Below, piece after piece: positions 44,619 through 52,961 of a stretch of DNA of 64,000 nucleotides. Position 1 is the first letter of the stretch. Each line of letters starts with the position of its first letter. This DNA is from Boseongicola aestuarii (GTDB taxonomy: Bacteria > Pseudomonadota > Alphaproteobacteria > Rhodobacterales > Rhodobacteraceae), in contig NZ_FXXQ01000007.1 in the NCBI RefSeq assembly GCF_900184815.1, forward strand, positions 159,501-223,500, in the 5' to 3' direction. A program made the translations under genes and the position numbers. The notes below the pieces were generated by a model that ran no database searches, had not been told where the DNA came from, and saw only the letters and a list, made by a program, of their open reading frames with translations.

Positions 44619-44886
44619 CTTATTGAATGGGATTGACACCGACCTGCCGACGAGCTCCATCCGAGGCGGTTTAGTAACTAAAACGAGAAGTTCCTCAAGA
44701 TATCGGCCACGCTAGCTATTTTGGCCGAAAGTGCTCGTTTGCTGGGACTCGGTGACTTTTGAAACTTCGCGCGACCCCGAAGAAAAAACTACCCTTGTCC
44801 GTAACTGCAAACACGATTGGGTGTCGTGTATCCGCTAGATTTTGATTGGTGCCGCCTCTGCGTGAGATGTCGACGGCATCTCTCAT
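44619..44886. other. intergenic, probable mobile-element debris
   Basis: This stretch between the GT4 stop and the end of a GT2 fragment has no credible gene. The sequence at 44632-44700 looks like non-coding insertion-sequence flank. I cannot name the family. Confidence 0.35.
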
Positions 44887-45135
44887 TTATGCCGAACTGC
44901 CGTCTTTCCACTCTTGCCGCCTCCGCCTGATGTCCATCCATGTGGCCGATTTCTTGCGGGCTCCTTTGCTGCCCTTCAAAGCGACAAGTCTCCAGACGTT
45001 TGCGCGGCTGAGTGGCCACCACGCCAAGAGCTGCCAGCCTATGCCGCGACTTTCCGGGCTGAAGTGGCGAGAGGTCAGCTCGCTCTTAGCACGCATTAGT
45101 CTGACCATCTTGTCAGCACGCACTGTATCACTTGC
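44887..45135 (-). pseudogene. C-terminal fragment of a GT2 (rhamnosyltransferase-like) gene
   Basis: The frame read leftward from 45135 gives ASDTVRADKMVRLMRAKSE, then RHFSPESRGIGWQLLAWWPL, and ends EWKDGSSA. This aligns without gaps to the last about 80 residues of the intact GT2 at 52962-53903 (SDTIRAEKMVRLMRAKMEI … WPLSRGIVW … RRRSEWKFGYNR), at roughly half identity. The upstream 230 residues are absent: at 45135/45136 the frame switches directly into an IS481-type transposase. It is a remnant of a paralogous glycosyltransferase interrupted by the element. Confidence 0.88.
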
Positions 45136-45524
45136 AAGACGCGCGAAACGGTAGCATCAGACATTTTGATGTCATGATAGCTCGCCAAATACCAATCGAT
45201 CCGCAGCGGGCCGAAATGGTATTTGCGCCGAAGATAAAGAACCTTTTCTTCTCGCTCAGCTGGCGTCCTGTTGGCATACCATTTGGGGATAGGAGGTGCG
45301 TTGATCAGCCCCGCTTCTCCACGCTCGGCATAGGCCCTGCACCAGCGATAAAAGCTGGCGCGACCAATCCCAAGATAACGGCAAGCCTTCGCAACATGGC
45401 CAATCTGATCTGCATGCGCAGTATCCGCAAACCGCCTGGCGCGGTTTATTGGCAGCGTATTGAAACAACCCAAACCCACCAGCAGGTGGAAAATGTAGCA
45501 TAACTTTCTGCAGTTCCTATCCAA
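45136..45524 (-). pseudogene. IS481-type transposase N-terminal remnant
   Basis: The frame contains VAKACRYLGIGRASFYRWCR (helix-turn-helix), GEAGL, then KVLYLRRKYHFGPLRIDWYLA and MSDATVSRVLQ. This is the N-terminal third of IS481-family transposases. The catalytic DDE core is missing: after SRVLQ the frame continues into GT2 sequence. The open frame therefore makes a chimeric 142-residue peptide (to 45096) that is almost certainly not functional. Confidence 0.85.
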
Positions 45525-45789
45525 AATTTGGGGAGTAGCTCTCGCAATTGCATTTAAAGAGCGCTCAAGGCGGAATTAAAGATATGTTCTTAAAGCTAGC
45601 TCAAAAAGCACAAAGCAATTTGGAGGAATAAAAGCGTGACTCTTGCGTTAAGCATCTTGCATATGAAATCTACGACGGTCAGGCAGGGAGTAAGCGTAGT
45701 CCAAATCAAAGCTGAAACTTCAAAGCATGCTAGTCTAGACTTCGATACGAACTCAAAACGATTTCTGAGAAATAGAGCCAAATTGTAAG

Positions 45790-47181
45790 ATGACGGTTAA
45801 TCCAGTACGCACAAAGTCGGGTGGGACCGTTTCGGTGGTTCTATTTCTATTTATCGTGTCGCTCTTTTTGCCAATTTCGATTTGGTTAGGTCCACTTCAA
45901 CTCACGCCGTCTAGAGTATTGCTCCTGTTTCTAATGCCTATATTGGTGACCAATTGGATTAGGGGCGACTGCGGGAAAAAGCACTTTACAGATTTTGCTT
46001 TCTTGGGGCTGAGTGTCTGGGCTTCGTTCAGCTTTTTGGTGGTTCACGGACTGTCCGTAGCAATAGAAGCCGGCGGGATATTCTTTGTAGAGACGTTCGG
46101 GGCTTATATATTGGGACGTCGATATATTAGAAACCAGCGCGATTTCATATACATGTGTAAAACGCTGTTAGCAGTTGCGATCCTAATTTTACCATTTGCA
46201 TTAGTAGAGTCTTTTTTCGGGCGAAATCTATTACTTGAGCTAGCTCAAAAAATTTCATCGACAGGTGGATTTCTTGGGAAAAATCCCCGATGGGGCTTGG
46301 ATCGAGCACAGGGGACATTTGAGCACCCAATACTCTGGGGTGTCTTCGCTTCCAGTTTGATTGGAATTACATATTACGTTTCGGGATACTCGAAGCCGTT
46401 TATACTTAGGGTTGTCTTCACCGGACTAGTAACCATCGCGGCGACCACTTCACTTTCGGCTGGACCTATGACGGCAATGACCACGCAATACCTCCTGATA
46501 TTTTGGAACGCTTTTTTTTCCTGGCTTCGGGGTCATTGGAAGCTTTTGACGTTTCTATTCTTAATGATCTGGATATTTCTCGATATCGCGTCAGATAGGG
46601 GACCTGTGAAACTGTTTATCTCGTACTTTTCTTTTAACGAATATAGCGCCTACATGAGAGTTCACATCTGGAACTTTGGTACGAACTCGATCCTTTCCAA
46701 TCCGCTCTTTGGGATTGGCTTCAACGAGTGGGAGCGCCCAAGTTGGATGAGCTCCAGTGTTGATATGTTTTGGATTGTCTTCGGTATTCGACATGGCATC
46801 CCGGCCATGCTGCTGACCTTGGCTGGCTTTTTTGCAGCCTATTTATCAATCGCTAAAGCGAGAATTTCATCACCAGTTCAAATCGCCTGCCGCACAGGCT
46901 TTCTAGTCTCGCTCACGGGATTGTTCTTTTCAGCTTGGACCGTTCATTTGTGGGATAACATTTATTTATACTTCATGCTTTTTATTGGGGCCGGCATTTG
47001 GCTGCGAGACGCAGAATCTAACGGCTACAGCGCTCTCTCGGTTCCAGAGAGTAACGCCGAAAGGCCGCTGGCAACACATCGGAGAGAGGTGGATAGTCAA
47101 AATGTCTACACTAGGTTCAGCAATCACAGGAGGCGCGAGGAGAATGAAGCTGACTCCGTACAAAAGCGACGGAACCGTTAG
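45790..47181 (+). CDS. O-antigen ligase/polymerase-like (Wzy/WaaL) membrane protein
   Basis: This 463-residue polytopic protein has about 10-11 hydrophobic segments. The typical Wzy_C features are RAQGTFEHPILWGVFASSL (about residue 175) and a long loop around RVHIWNFGTNSILSNPLFGIGFNEW, the His/Arg-containing periplasmic loop of O-antigen ligase-like enzymes. It would polymerise undecaprenyl-linked repeat units or ligate them in the periplasm. The last about 50 residues are polar and overlap the start of the beta-helix gene. Codon use is AT-rich, like the genes from 41.6 kb. Confidence 0.87.
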   Translation: MTVNPVRTKSGGTVSVVLFLFIVSLFLPISIWLGPLQLTPSRVLLLFLMPILVTNWIRGDCGKKHFTDFAFLGLSVWASFSFLVVHGLSVAIEAGGIFFVETFGAYILGRRYIRNQRDFIYMCKTLLAVAILILPFALVESFFGRNLLLELAQKISSTGGFLGKNPRWGLDRAQGTFEHPILWGVFASSLIGITYYVSGYSKPFILRVVFTGLVTIAATTSLSAGPMTAMTTQYLLIFWNAFFSWLRGHWKLLTFLFLMIWIFLDIASDRGPVKLFISYFSFNEYSAYMRVHIWNFGTNSILSNPLFGIGFNEWERPSWMSSSVDMFWIVFGIRHGIPAMLLTLAGFFAAYLSIAKARISSPVQIACRTGFLVSLTGLFFSAWTVHLWDNIYLYFMLFIGAGIWLRDAESNGYSALSVPESNAERPLATHRREVDSQNVYTRFSNHRRREENEADSVQKRRNR

Positions 47182-48280
47182 TTTGTTTCCTTTTGGGCTA
47201 TTACTAATTTGGTTAGTGCCTTTCGCTCCAGCGTTAGCAGAAACTCGAATCGATACAAAATTGGAAATGACGAATAGGTTGGGCGGCGAGACCCTTTACC
47301 TAGCACCTGGAGATTACGGGTCAGTTACTCTTGAAGGCTTCATGTTCGACGAACCCATCACCATCGTTTCAGAGAGTGCCGGTCAAGCCACGATTGAAAG
47401 TCTGACCATCAGCGGGTCAACCAACCTGATCTTTGAAGGGATTCATTTTGAGAGTCCCAGCAATGGGACATCAGCATCATCGATCGTTTCGATCAAGGAT
47501 AGCGACAACATCCAAATCAACCACTCTGAAATCAATGGTCCAGTCGATGATGTTTATGACGGCCACGTTGGAGTTCGTGTAACTGATTCATCCAATGTAA
47601 AAATTGAAGGGAATTTTATTCATGATGTAAAGCGAGCCGGAATATTTGAGAACACTGATGGCTTGATCGTAGCCGAAAACACCGCGGATTACTTGGGGGA
47701 TGACAATTACAAATTCATCGCCGTGAACGATGTATTGATTGAGAATAACATCGGTGCTCGCCATGTTTTCCCTAGCGAAGGGGCCCATTTGGACTTCATT
47801 CAGTTTCAGGGGCGCGATTCAAGCGACATTGTGATCAGAGGGAATTTACTGCTTCCCGAAAACAAGACAAATATTCAGGGCATATTCTTAGACGACGCTC
47901 ACTACACGAACGTGCTCATCGAGCAGAACATTATTGTAACGGGCATGATACGTGGCATCTCTTTGTCAAGTGGAACAAACGTAGTTGCACGCGACAACAC
48001 AGTACTGGATATCGACGGCGCGGGCTCAAAAGCCACAAAAGTAATGGTCGTTGGAGAGCGCTATGGGAATATTCAAGGTTCATATCTTCAAGACGCCGGA
48101 GTCGGCGACAATCTAACTTTACAACAGGCCGATCCCTCACGTGCGCTGCACTACGACGACGTGTTCGAGAACGCGACAGTCGGACTAGGGATGGATGTTC
48201 TCGACCTAATGCCAATCCCAGACTCATTAGCTCAGAAGTATGGAGCGTACGAAAGGCTTCTTGAATTACTAGGACTGTAG
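47144..48280 (+). CDS. secreted right-handed beta-helix protein, copy 1 (truncated end)
   Basis: This 378-residue protein begins with a Sec signal peptide (hydrophobic VSLFPFGLLLIWLVPFAPALA, cleavage before ETRID). From residue about 46 it is a run of short strand-turn repeats such as VTLEGFMFDEPITIV, NIQINHSEI, NVKIEGNFI and DVLIENNI. This is the pattern of right-handed parallel beta-helices of the pectate-lyase-like/NosD group, found in polysaccharide lyases and epimerases. The core is nearly identical to the protein at 49164-50654. This copy ends at once after YERLLELLGL and lacks that protein's C-terminal tail. AGGAGG lies 10 bp before the ATG; an earlier ATG at 47102 is in frame. It overlaps the Wzy-like gene by 38 bp. 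Its specific activity is unknown. Confidence 0.85.
   Translation: MKLTPYKSDGTVSLFPFGLLLIWLVPFAPALAETRIDTKLEMTNRLGGETLYLAPGDYGSVTLEGFMFDEPITIVSESAGQATIESLTISGSTNLIFEGIHFESPSNGTSASSIVSIKDSDNIQINHSEINGPVDDVYDGHVGVRVTDSSNVKIEGNFIHDVKRAGIFENTDGLIVAENTADYLGDDNYKFIAVNDVLIENNIGARHVFPSEGAHLDFIQFQGRDSSDIVIRGNLLLPENKTNIQGIFLDDAHYTNVLIEQNIIVTGMIRGISLSSGTNVVARDNTVLDIDGAGSKATKVMVVGERYGNIQGSYLQDAGVGDNLTLQQADPSRALHYDDVFENATVGLGMDVLDLMPIPDSLAQKYGAYERLLELLGL
47282..48270 (+). repeat. 989-bp direct repeat, unit A (beta-helix core)
   Basis: This unit matches 49248-50236 at a constant offset of 1,966 bp with no indel. The encoded proteins are identical from GGETLYLAPGDYG to KATKVMV. Only two changes follow nearby (Val/Asp and Arg/Ser), then a more divergent last 60 bp. 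The match starts sharply at 47282. Confidence 0.95.
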
Positions 48281-49163
48281 ATACGCCGTTAATCGCGAGA
48301 CATCTCCTTTGACGTCCCAGATTTGGGAAGAAGGAGATGTTGATGAACAAGTGACCTGCTCCCCTTTGAGTCCGCTAATTTAAGTTAGCTCTGTTCAGGT
48401 TCAGGTCTTCCTTTGACGGGTTAGCATAGGCCAGTGCCTCTCGGTTTTCGAGCAGGGCTAAGGTCTCGGTCCCGAACAGCCCCATCTATGTTTCTGAGGC
48501 CGCCCAAAGATCTGGCACGACAGGATCGAGCGCGAGCCAATCGGCATCGTTGACATCCTCGTAGCCAGCACGACGCCTGAGAATTGATTGCTGGAAAAAC
48601 AAATCGAGCGGATGAACGGTGTTCTTGCCGGGGCGGTTATTTTGAAGTACCGCCTACGCGACTTCCGACAGCGCTAACGCACCACCCAGTTCGCGCATCT
48701 CGACGAGGGAGCCGTGCCAACCGAGCTGTGTGACTCTGAATTTCAGCCGAACATGAGTGTCGAGTTCCACCCGATTTTCCCGCTGCGATCCAGCACCAGA
48801 TTGGGTAATCCATGACACGCGCCCTTCTCAGCCATCAAAACCATCAAAACCATCATTGATGTCAAAACCCTACGATAAGGACAGCAAAATCAGCGATTTT
48901 TTTGGGGAATGCGGATTAAAGCCGGGCTCGAAGTGAGCCCAACCCCAACCTCTTTTTTATGAAACAATGGACTCCGATCTTAAGTGATTGTCCTTCGCTC
49001 CGCGCCAAGAATAATTAGTAGTCCTTTCAAAAAGTAAGAATTGTTCGGAGATCCGCAACAATCACTCAGATTGAGCCGCCATAAAAACACACATGGGCCA
49101 TCATTTGCTCACAGACTCCGTCGAAAAAAACACCGTCAGAGTAATTTGTGAAGGAAAAGCCCA
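48281..49163. other. gene-free spacer between the two beta-helix genes
   Basis: About 880 bp without an intact gene. It holds an IS1380-type remnant on the minus strand (about 48390-48625). The rest (about 48640-49160) shows no recognisable coding. A promoter for copy 2 should lie in the AT-rich right end (48990-49160). Confidence 0.6.
48390..48625 (-). pseudogene. IS1380-type transposase remnant
   Basis: Read leftward from 48620 the frame gives LFFQQSILRRRAGYEDVNDA then DWLALDP, the conserved GYEDxNDAxxLxxDP block of IS1380 transposases. It stops at a TAG at about 48488. A further piece, reading ETLALLENREALAYANPSKE (about 48395-48465), matches the region after this block in another frame. 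It is heavily eroded and lacks the DDE core. Confidence 0.75.
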
Positions 49164-50654
49164 ATGATTGATGGAGACATCAACAGTTCAAATGCCGTGT
49201 TCGTGTCCGGTGGAGAAGAACTACTTTCGACTCTTGGATACTTGAATGGCGGCGAGACCCTTTACCTAGCACCTGGAGATTACGGGTCAGTTACTCTTGA
49301 AGGCTTCATGTTCGACGAACCCATCACCATCGTTTCAGAGAGTGCCGGTCAAGCCACGATTGAAAGTCTGACCATCAGCGGGTCAACCAACCTGATCTTT
49401 GAAGGGATTCATTTTGAGAGTCCCAGCAATGGGACATCAGCATCATCGATCGTTTCGATCAAGGATAGCGACAACATCCAAATCAACCACTCTGAAATCA
49501 ATGGTCCAGTCGATGATGTTTATGACGGCCACGTTGGAGTTCGTGTAACTGATTCATCCAATGTAAAAATTGAAGGGAATTTTATTCATGATGTAAAGCG
49601 AGCCGGAATATTTGAGAACACTGATGGCTTGATCGTAGCCGAAAACACCGCGGATTACTTGGGGGATGACAATTACAAATTCATCGCCGTGAACGATGTA
49701 TTGATTGAGAATAACATCGGTGCTCGCCATGTTTTCCCTAGCGAAGGGGCCCATTTGGACTTCATTCAGTTTCAGGGGCGCGATTCAAGCGACATTGTGA
49801 TCAGAGGGAATTTACTGCTTCCCGAAAACAAGACAAATATTCAGGGCATATTCTTAGACGACGCTCACTACACGAACGTGCTCATCGAGCAGAACATTAT
49901 TGTAACGGGCATGATACGTGGCATCTCTTTGTCAAGTGGAACAAACGTAGTTGCACGCGACAACACAGTACTGGATATCGACGGCGCGGGCTCAAAAGCC
50001 ACAAAAGTAATGGTCGATGGAGAGAGCTATGGGAATATTCAAGGTTCATATCTTCAAGACGCCGGAGTCGGCGACAATCTAACTTTACAACAGGCCGATC
50101 CCTCACGTGCGCTGCACTACGACGACGTGTTCGAGAACGCGACAGTCGGACTAGGGATGGATGTTCTCGACCTAACGCCAATCCCAGGCTCTTTATCCGA
50201 GGAGTATGGAGCGTACGAACGGCTTCTTGAATTACTGGCACAGGCATCTGAAGCCACAGAAACTCCGGTCGAACGGCCCTCCTCAGAGCTTGAAGAAGTG
50301 CCGGATGAAGTCGAGGAAATACCCGATGAAGGAGCTGATCAGAATCCAGAAGCAGTCGATGAAGGAGCTGAGCAGAGTCCAGAAACTCCCGATCCTTTAC
50401 TTACGCTGAAAGAGAACGACAGTTCTGGCGGGTTTTTCGACTGGTTATTTGATCTATTTGCCACCATTTTTGGTGGAAATACCAAGACTAGTATTGGAAT
50501 TGACCCCGAAGGTGGGAGAGACCCGTTGATCTCAGGACATAGTAGCTTCGAATTGGAAGACCTATTTCTGGATAAATCTGATTTTTCGCCGGAGACCGAC
50601 GAAAGCATGGCCGAAGAGCTAGAACCTGCGGAAGGTGAAATGATTTGGTTATGA
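49164..50654 (+). CDS. right-handed beta-helix protein, copy 2, with acidic C-terminal tail
   Basis: This 496-residue protein has residues 29-358 as the same beta-helix core as copy 1. Its N-terminus (MIDGDINSSNAVFVSGGEEL) is unrelated to copy 1 and has no Sec signal. The C-terminal about 138 residues are a Glu/Asp/Pro-rich segment with short repeats (EVPDEVEEIPDEGADQ, NPEAVDEGAEQSPE). A hydrophobic FFDWLFDLFATIFGG and an acidic end MIWL follow. The lack of an N-terminal signal with an acidic C-terminus would fit export by a type I system, but no RTX repeats or T1SS genes are visible. A role on the extracellular polysaccharide is inferred from fold and context. Confidence 0.85.
   Translation: MIDGDINSSNAVFVSGGEELLSTLGYLNGGETLYLAPGDYGSVTLEGFMFDEPITIVSESAGQATIESLTISGSTNLIFEGIHFESPSNGTSASSIVSIKDSDNIQINHSEINGPVDDVYDGHVGVRVTDSSNVKIEGNFIHDVKRAGIFENTDGLIVAENTADYLGDDNYKFIAVNDVLIENNIGARHVFPSEGAHLDFIQFQGRDSSDIVIRGNLLLPENKTNIQGIFLDDAHYTNVLIEQNIIVTGMIRGISLSSGTNVVARDNTVLDIDGAGSKATKVMVDGESYGNIQGSYLQDAGVGDNLTLQQADPSRALHYDDVFENATVGLGMDVLDLTPIPGSLSEEYGAYERLLELLAQASEATETPVERPSSELEEVPDEVEEIPDEGADQNPEAVDEGAEQSPETPDPLLTLKENDSSGGFFDWLFDLFATIFGGNTKTSIGIDPEGGRDPLISGHSSFELEDLFLDKSDFSPETDESMAEELEPAEGEMIWL
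49248..50236 (+). repeat. 989-bp direct repeat, unit B (beta-helix core)
   Basis: Partner of 47282-48270 (offset 1,966 bp, same strand, no gaps). Divergence is concentrated in the last 60 bp, where copy 2 has PIPGSLSEEYGAY against PIPDSLAQKYGAY in copy 1. Confidence 0.95.
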
Positions 50655-50770
50655 CGCTGGCGGTTAGGGTCATCAAAATTCGAAGCGTGCCTGATTTTTC
50701 TTTCAATCTCTCAAAAAAAAATGAAGCTTGATGGAAGTGCGCTCAGTTTTGGAGGATCGGAAGTAACGGC

Positions 50771-50834
50771 TGCCTAGCCTGATCTGAGTGATCCAACTTG
50801 ATTGTTAGTGCATGACTGGTCGTCGGTCTATTGG
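50771..50834 (+). repeat. 64-bp dispersed repeat, copy 1
   Basis: TGCCTAGCCTGATCTGAGTG and the following bases to ATTGG are about 80% identical to 55686-55750. On the minus strand both copies keep the peptide DHALTIK(L/M)D(H/Q)SDQAR or nearly so, suggesting the end of the same lost transposase or element. Family not recognised. Confidence 0.7.
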
Positions 50835-50939
50835 CAGGATGGTTTCCTAAACATACGGTGGACCAATTCAGATGGCGAGACTCATCACGTTCAAAGCGAT
50901 GCGGCTCACCTTTGTACAATAATTTCTGTGGAGTATGAT

Positions 50940-51641
50940 ATGAAGCGCGGGCCACTATTCGCAGCAGCACAGAGAAAATTCCGATCTCGTCGCTTTTTAC
51001 TAATCGACGAAATTCTTAGAAATCTGCTTTCACAGAAGGAGAAAGTTTCAGTCTTGGACGCTGGCGGACGTCCAGGTTATTGGAAATTACTATCACCTGA
51101 TCTGCGCTCCCGCGTGAGTATTGTATGCCTCAACTTTACACGCGAGCTGCAGCTACACGCTGAAAGTGTCGAAGATCTAAGGATTGAATTCGAAGCAGGT
51201 GACGCCTGCAATATGCCGCAATATGGAGAGGGGCAGTTCGATCTCGTTCACTCAAATAGCGTGATCGAACACGTTGGAAACTTCCACAACATGTCGCGCT
51301 TTGCATCGGAAACGGCCAGGGTCGGTCGCGGATACTATCACCAAACGCCTGACCTGTTATTTCCAATAGAGCCTCACTATGGAGTTCCGTTTGTTCATTG
51401 GCTTCCCGAGAGTTTACGCGTCAAGCTGTTCACAAAGATGAACTTGGGATATGCAAAGCAATGCGATTTCGGTCATGCAATCAAGAGAGCTGACCATACT
51501 CGAATAATTAGCAAGTGGATGATGAGACAGTTCTTTCCAGACGCAGAAGTTCTAAGCGAGCGCGTTCTCTTTATTCCCAAATCTACAGTTTGCTATCGAA
51601 TACCGCAGGCCTCCACGACTTCCAAAAATGGCTTGCGCTAA
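50940..51641 (+). CDS. class I SAM-dependent methyltransferase
   Basis: The 233-residue protein starts at MKRGPLFAAAQRKF. Motif I is VLDAGGRPGYW (about residue 40), an acidic strand-end follows at EAGDACNMPQ, and FDLVHSNSVIEHVGN is the post-II/motif IV region. These are features of a Rossmann-fold methyltransferase of the Methyltransf_11/25 type. The frame is open back to 50802 but that part lies in dispersed-repeat sequence. GTGGAG is 6 bp before the ATG at 50940. It may methylate a sugar of the repeat unit; substrate unknown. Confidence 0.8.
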   Translation: MKRGPLFAAAQRKFRSRRFLLIDEILRNLLSQKEKVSVLDAGGRPGYWKLLSPDLRSRVSIVCLNFTRELQLHAESVEDLRIEFEAGDACNMPQYGEGQFDLVHSNSVIEHVGNFHNMSRFASETARVGRGYYHQTPDLLFPIEPHYGVPFVHWLPESLRVKLFTKMNLGYAKQCDFGHAIKRADHTRIISKWMMRQFFPDAEVLSERVLFIPKSTVCYRIPQASTTSKNGLR

Positions 51642-51989
51642 ATTAGTCCCTCAAACTCCCGCAATTCCTAAGCTGTTCGATGCCAACGATGGTTTTAATT
51701 CCAGTAAATAGCCTTTTCTAATTCTATCAGCCTATGCCGACCTTTCATTGCTGAGAGATGTTGGCTGGCAGGTCAGCGACGGTCGCGTCGAGCGGCTGTA
51801 GAAGCGGGAGGTGCCAGCAAAACAACCAAAGAAAAGTCGACTTTGGCGAAATGACGGGTCATGTATCCGGCTCAAGCCCGAGTATCGTAATCATGGTAGG
51901 AGCTATGCTTTGTCCATTCTCAACTTTCCCGCGCACGCAAAGATGAACTTCAGTGAAATATCCTAAAATGTTGGAATCATGAGATATCT
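51642..51989. other. gene-free interval with IS3 debris
   Basis: No intact gene. It contains the IS3-type OrfB remnant described separately. The right part is an AT-rich flank of the convergent GT2 gene. Confidence 0.6.
51733..51930 (+). pseudogene. IS3-family OrfB remnant with in-frame stop
   Basis: The frame from 51733 reads YADLSLLRDVGWQVSDGRVE-RL, a TAG at about 51799, then KREVPAKQPKKSRLWRNDGS and IRLKPEYRNHGRSYA. This is the pre-core region of IS3/IS407-type OrfB (…VERIWRREGLKVPxKQPKRxRLWLNDGSCIRLRPEYxNHVWSYD). The TAG replaces the Trp of ERIW. The integrase core that should follow is gone. It is a different piece, on the other strand, from the IS3 remnant at 37202-37579. Confidence 0.85.
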
Positions 51990-52859
51990 TCATTTTTCAG
52001 CCGATAGTTCGTTTTTGTACAGGCAACAAAACATCCATATCATTCGCGCAAGCCGCAAACGCACAAGAATAAAGAATCCACGAATCTTTTCAACTCTAGA
52101 GAGTTTCGGGTGGCAAAACAAACGGGGCGTGTGAAATAATATACTGAACGGCATCATTAATGATTTCGAGGCCCACATGAGTTTGCCTTTTGCGCCCTGC
52201 CCTTCTAGCTTAAAGCTCTCTGAGGTCAGGCGTAACCATTTGTGCCGAAGCGCGGTCCAGTCCTGTCGCGATGGATGACTAACAGCGAAGCTTGTATCAA
52301 AGTCCAACCGATAGCCTGCCTTAGCAGCGCGCTGACTCCAGTCTTTATCTTCCGAAACAGCTGGACGGAACTCTCCAACCTGCTCAAAGACCTTGCGCGA
52401 CGTGACCAGATTTCCACTACCAAGAAAAGCTCCCTTCCTCAGATAAGACTCCATCTGAAATGCAAAAACCGTCTCAAAGGCCTCAGCGCCGGACTGTGGC
52501 GGTAGTGTTTCGTGAAATACATCTACCCGGCCTCCGATGACAGTGCCTTCCCTTGCGATCTCACGGCCCCGTGCAACCCAGTTTGGCGCGGGCACACAGT
52601 CTGCATCGATGAACAGCAACCAAGGGGCTGAAGTGGCCGCCACGCCCGCATTTCGCGCTGGCCCGGCCCCTCTTTCTGTTTGAGTGACGGTCCGCACGTT
52701 TGGCCAGCGCTGCACGACACCTTCAATTGAGACACTCGATGCATTGTCGGCAACCACCACTTCGATATCGTCAGTTACCTGAGGCATCAGTGCCTCAAGG
52801 CACCGCTCCAATCGTACGACGTCGTTGTAGTGGGGGATGATTACGGCAAACTCATACAT
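51990..52859 (-). CDS. GT2 family glycosyltransferase
   Basis: This 289-residue GT-A enzyme has FAVIIPHYNDVVRLERCL, IEVVVADNASS, the RGAGPARNAGV loop, the DxD motif LFIDADCVP (about residue 94) and GSGNLVTSRKVFEQVGEF. A C-terminal hydrophobic/basic segment suggests membrane association. It is divergent from the neighbouring GT2 at 52962 (about 100 bp apart). Codon use is back to the GC-rich pattern of the left side of the window. Confidence 0.92.
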   Translation of the reverse strand: MYEFAVIIPHYNDVVRLERCLEALMPQVTDDIEVVVADNASSVSIEGVVQRWPNVRTVTQTERGAGPARNAGVAATSAPWLLFIDADCVPAPNWVARGREIAREGTVIGGRVDVFHETLPPQSGAEAFETVFAFQMESYLRKGAFLGSGNLVTSRKVFEQVGEFRPAVSEDKDWSQRAAKAGYRLDFDTSFAVSHPSRQDWTALRHKWLRLTSESFKLEGQGAKGKLMWASKSLMMPFSILFHTPRLFCHPKLSRVEKIRGFFILVRLRLARMIWMFCCLYKNELSAEK

Positions 52860-52961
52860 GGCTCATTTGGATTGACACAGAAAACAGCTCTCGGGAAGAC
52901 AAACACGCCTTTTCCCACAGAATCCCTTGCGCGCCTGTCGTAAGTTGGCCATGAGCAAAAC

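Noticed and set aside
49164-50654. Copy-2 beta-helix protein as an exosortase substrate
   Set aside because: The hydrophobic patch is internal, not followed by a basic C-terminal tail, and no VPxxx-type sorting motif precedes it.
50802-50939. 46-codon N-terminal extension of the methyltransferase
   Set aside because: Encoded by repeat/IS-end-like sequence; a better start with GTGGAG is at 50940.
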